From contig NZ_LMJW01000022.1 in the NCBI RefSeq assembly GCF_001429505.1, forward strand, positions 95,378-159,377: a DNA stretch of 64,000 nt, in the 5' to 3' direction. This document shows positions 62,060 through 64,000 of the stretch, one piece after another; position 1 is the first letter of the stretch; every line of letters begins with the position of its first letter. Source of the DNA: Allobosea sp. Root483D1 (lineage in GTDB: Bacteria; Pseudomonadota; Alphaproteobacteria; Rhizobiales; Beijerinckiaceae). Made by a program: the position numbers and the translations under genes. The notes beneath the pieces were generated by a model, which was not told the origin of the DNA, searched no databases, and saw only the letters and a list, made by a program, of their open reading frames with translations.

Positions 62060-63256
62060 TCACGCCGGCAGGCAGGCAGGGCCGAGCGGCTCGAAGCTCT
62101 TATAGGTAAGGATGAACTCCTGATGGCCGAGTTCCTCCGACTTCGTCCGCCCGCCTTGCGCGAGCGAGACGACGAGATTGCGGATCTCGGTGCCGACCTC
62201 GTCGAGACCAGCCTTGCCTTCGAGAATGCGGCCGGCATCGACGTCCATGTCGTCGCTCATCCGGCGATAGGTCTCCGGATTGGCGCAGATCTTCACGACG
62301 GGCGAGATCGCCGAACCGACGACCGAGCCGCGGCCGGTGACGAACAGCACGCAATGCGCCCCGCAGGCGATCAGTTCGGCGATCTCGGCGTTGTCGTTGA
62401 TGTTCGGGAAGCCGAAGCGGACCTCGCCATCTGGCACCACGTCGAGCAGATAGAGCCCGCCGCGCGGTGGCACGTCGCCCGGCTTGAGCAGGCCGGAGAT
62501 CGGCGATGCGCCCGATTTGGCATACGCGCCCATCGACTTCTCCTCGATGGTCGAGAGCCCACCCGCGGCGTTGCCGGCGGCGAAGGAGCCGTAGCCCAGC
62601 GTCGCATAGTAGCGCGCTGCCTTGGCGACCGACTTCTCCAGCTCGAGCCCGAGCTCGGGCGTGATCGCGCGCGCCGCCATGATGTGCTCGCAGCCGATCA
62701 GCTCGCCGGTCTCCTCGAAGATGCAGGACGCGCCCTCGGCGATGAGCTGGTCGAAGGCGCGGCCCGCCGCCGGGTTGCCGGTGATGCCGGAGGTGCCGTC
62801 CGAGCCGCCGCAGACGGTGCCGATCACCAGCTCGCTGACCTGCATCGGCACGGTTTCGACGCTGTCGAGCGCGATGCGCTGCTCCTCGACCCAGGCACGG
62901 CCTTCCTTGATCGAGGCGCGGGTGCCGCCCGTACCCTGGATCACGATGGTCTTTACCGGCCGGCCGCTGGCATGCACCACCCGCTCCAACGCGTATTTGT
63001 TGAAGCTCTCGCAGCCGAGCGAGACCAGCAGCACTGCCCCGACATTCGGATGCGTGCAGAGCTGCTCCATCATCCGCTCGGCATAAGGGTTGGGGTAGCA
63101 GCCCGGAAAACCGATGGCGTGGACCTCGTGCTCGCGCCAGGGCAGGGCGATCTCGCGCGCGACATGGTGGGCGCACTCGACCAGATAGGCGACGGCGACG
63201 ACGTTGCGGATGCCCTTGCGCCCGTCGCTGCGGAGGTAGCCTTGCAGCTTGCTCAT
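62060..63256 (-). CDS. UxaA-family hydratase, large subunit
   Basis: 398 residues. QGYLRSDGRKGIRNVVAVAYLVECA, the altronate/galactarate dehydratase C-terminal signature, then FPGCYPNPYAERMMEQL, LVSLGCESFNKYAL and VCGGSDGTSGITGNPAAGRAFDQL. The cluster has the two parts (SAF and main domain) on separate genes, as in many soil bacteria. The enzyme class dehydrates sugar acids using Fe. It overlaps the small-subunit gene by 4 bp. The exact sugar acid is not determined. Confidence 0.9.
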   Translation of the reverse strand: MSKLQGYLRSDGRKGIRNVVAVAYLVECAHHVAREIALPWREHEVHAIGFPGCYPNPYAERMMEQLCTHPNVGAVLLVSLGCESFNKYALERVVHASGRPVKTIVIQGTGGTRASIKEGRAWVEEQRIALDSVETVPMQVSELVIGTVCGGSDGTSGITGNPAAGRAFDQLIAEGASCIFEETGELIGCEHIMAARAITPELGLELEKSVAKAARYYATLGYGSFAAGNAAGGLSTIEEKSMGAYAKSGASPISGLLKPGDVPPRGGLYLLDVVPDGEVRFGFPNINDNAEIAELIACGAHCVLFVTGRGSVVGSAISPVVKICANPETYRRMSDDMDVDAGRILEGKAGLDEVGTEIRNLVVSLAQGGRTKSEELGHQEFILTYKSFEPLGPACLPA

Positions 63257-63570
63257 TGCGCTGCTCCTGCCTTGCGCTCGTCCTCAAGATGATAGGTCGG
63301 CGTGTAGTCGCTCTTCATGTTCTGGACATGGACGTGATGGCCGGCGGCGATGGCGATCGTCGCTACGCCGATCGGCGCGCCGTATTTCAGGATCTTCTCG
63401 CCGGGCGCGATGGCGCGCCGGGCGATCTTGTGGGCGAGCGCGATGTCGCGGTCGATCACCGCCGGACCGGTTCCGGTCTCGATACGCTCGCCGGCCGGCA
63501 GGCGGGTCCGGGCGACGAAGACGTTGTCGCGCGGATCGAGCAGGATCAGGCGGGGATCGTGCTGGGACAT
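63253..63570 (-). CDS. UxaA-family hydratase, small (SAF) subunit
   Basis: 105 residues. A SAF domain: LDPRDNVFVARTRLPAGERIE, IALAHKIARRAIAPGEKILKYGAPIGVATIAIAAGHHVHVQNMKSDY, which is the N-terminal segment of altronate dehydratase encoded separately. It overlaps the large-subunit start (ATGA) and its own ATG overlaps the RraA-family stop (TGATG), so the three are translated together. Confidence 0.9.
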   Translation of the reverse strand: MSQHDPRLILLDPRDNVFVARTRLPAGERIETGTGPAVIDRDIALAHKIARRAIAPGEKILKYGAPIGVATIAIAAGHHVHVQNMKSDYTPTYHLEDERKAGAAQ

Positions 63571-64000
63571 CAGAACTTGCCGAACTGCAGATAGGCCTGC
63601 TGCGGGTCGGTGCCGGCGAGGATGGCGTTGCGGACCTTGTTCTCCGCCGAGATCGCGGTCTCGGATTTCTCCAGGACCTCCTCGATGATCTCGACTGGAA
63701 TGCGCACGACGCCGTCGCGGTCGGCGAGGATATAGTCGCCCGGCCTGATCCAGACATCGCCGATCTTGATCGGCTCGTCGACCGCCTTGGGCAGCCAGAA
63801 GCCGACGATGTCACGCGGCGTATAGGCCTTGAAATAGGCCTGGAAGCCCATCTCGACCATGAACTCGGTGTCGCGCGACAGGCCGTCGATGACGCAGCCG
63901 CGCACGCCCTTGTTCTTGAGGGTCTCGGCCGAGAGCTCGCCCATCAGCGCGACCTCCTCGGTGTTCGGCTGGCAGACCCAGACATGGCCGGGCTTGGCGG
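63570..64000 (-). CDS. RraA-family protein, 5' end outside window
   Basis: C-terminal ~142 residues; the frame stays open to the last base of the window, beyond the internal ATG at 63944. MGELSAETLKNKGVRGCVIDGLSRD is the RraA/HMG-aldolase active-site block (GELxA, GxVxDGxxRD), followed by PIKIGDVWIRPGDYILADRDGVVRIP. Members are 4-hydroxy-4-methyl-2-oxoglutarate aldolases or oxaloacetate decarboxylases rather than RNase E regulators when beside dehydratase genes. It is the first of the three coupled genes. Confidence 0.88.
   Translation of the reverse strand, partial: AKPGHVWVCQPNTEEVALMGELSAETLKNKGVRGCVIDGLSRDTEFMVEMGFQAYFKAYTPRDIVGFWLPKAVDEPIKIGDVWIRPGDYILADRDGVVRIPVEIIEEVLEKSETAISAENKVRNAILAGTDPQQAYLQFGKF

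Noticed and set aside
1-64000. tRNA, rRNA or CRISPR array
   Set aside because: No tRNA cloverleaf, rRNA segment or regularly spaced repeat was recognised in the gaps. A covariance-model scan would be decisive.

Overview
The window is a 64 kb GC-rich chromosomal segment of an alphaproteobacterium, most likely of the order Hyphomicrobiales and probably close to Bosea. This is inferred from a Porin_2-type porin, Omp25/31-like barrels, a single bifunctional Rsh, the rpoZ-rsh / pdxJ-acpS-lepB-rnc-era / recO-parC gene set, a stand-alone crotonyl-CoA carboxylase/reductase, a DUF2336 protein and small secreted basic proteins. I saw no rRNA, tRNA, CRISPR array, insertion sequence, integrase or prophage. 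The window is mostly core genome with a few accessory islands.

Layout. 1-3.4 kb: a truncated DUF1254/DUF1214 protein and four small exported or outer-membrane proteins. 3.4-8.7 kb (minus strand): an acyl-CoA dehydrogenase plus APH-type kinase pair resembling a split ACAD10/ACAD11 (or LvaA/LvaC), a ParDE-like toxin-antitoxin module, and a metallophosphoesterase next to a Ser/Thr kinase-UspA fusion. 9-18.8 kb: mixed metabolism, with a phytanoyl-CoA-dioxygenase-like protein behind a structured leader, a CYTH-CHAD protein, lysC, ubiG, DUF4180, ccr, BrkB, EamA and an FAH-fold hydratase. 18.9-30.7 kb: envelope biogenesis, with tamA-tamB, the major porin with a textbook terminator, a large OmpA-like protein with four internal repeats, and a membrane protein with two helix-hairpin-helix-like domains. 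30.7-34.6 kb: an alpha/beta hydrolase and an M20 amidohydrolase-MFS transporter-MarR operon. 34.9-43.2 kb: lytic transglycosylase, dapA, smpB, an NTF2-like protein, a Tat-exported superoxide dismutase, a NYN-domain protein, then era, rnc and lepB. 43.5-45.5 kb: aqpZ facing acpS-pdxJ. 45.7-49.2 kb: a HerA-like ATPase and an azoreductase divergent from a LysR gene. 49.3-56.8 kb: rpoZ, rsh, a LysR/tautomerase divergent pair, recO and parC. 57-60.6 kb: a barrel protein, DUF2336 and opgD. 60.6-62 kb: an uncharacterised two-gene cassette containing a leaderless peptidoglycan-binding-domain protein. 62-64 kb: a split UxaA-type dehydratase and an RraA-family gene that runs off the end.

Shared themes. 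Envelope building recurs: TamAB, porin, OmpA-like protein, lytic transglycosylase, OpgD and LepB. lysC and dapA both feed the diaminopimelate/lysine branch. The usual alphaproteobacterial order rpoZ-rsh-(pdxJ)-acpS-lepB-rnc-era-recO-parC appears broken: pdxJ to era is on the opposite strand upstream of rpoZ, and aqpZ sits inside it.

Non-coding structure includes two REPIN-like inverted doublets, two copies of a palindromic mosaic repeat, one 12-bp-arm palindromic repeat, two clear intrinsic terminators and several operator-like palindromes. The least explained coding region is 60.6-62.0 kb. The most informative functional inference is the kinase/acyl-CoA dehydrogenase pair at 3.4-5.9 kb.
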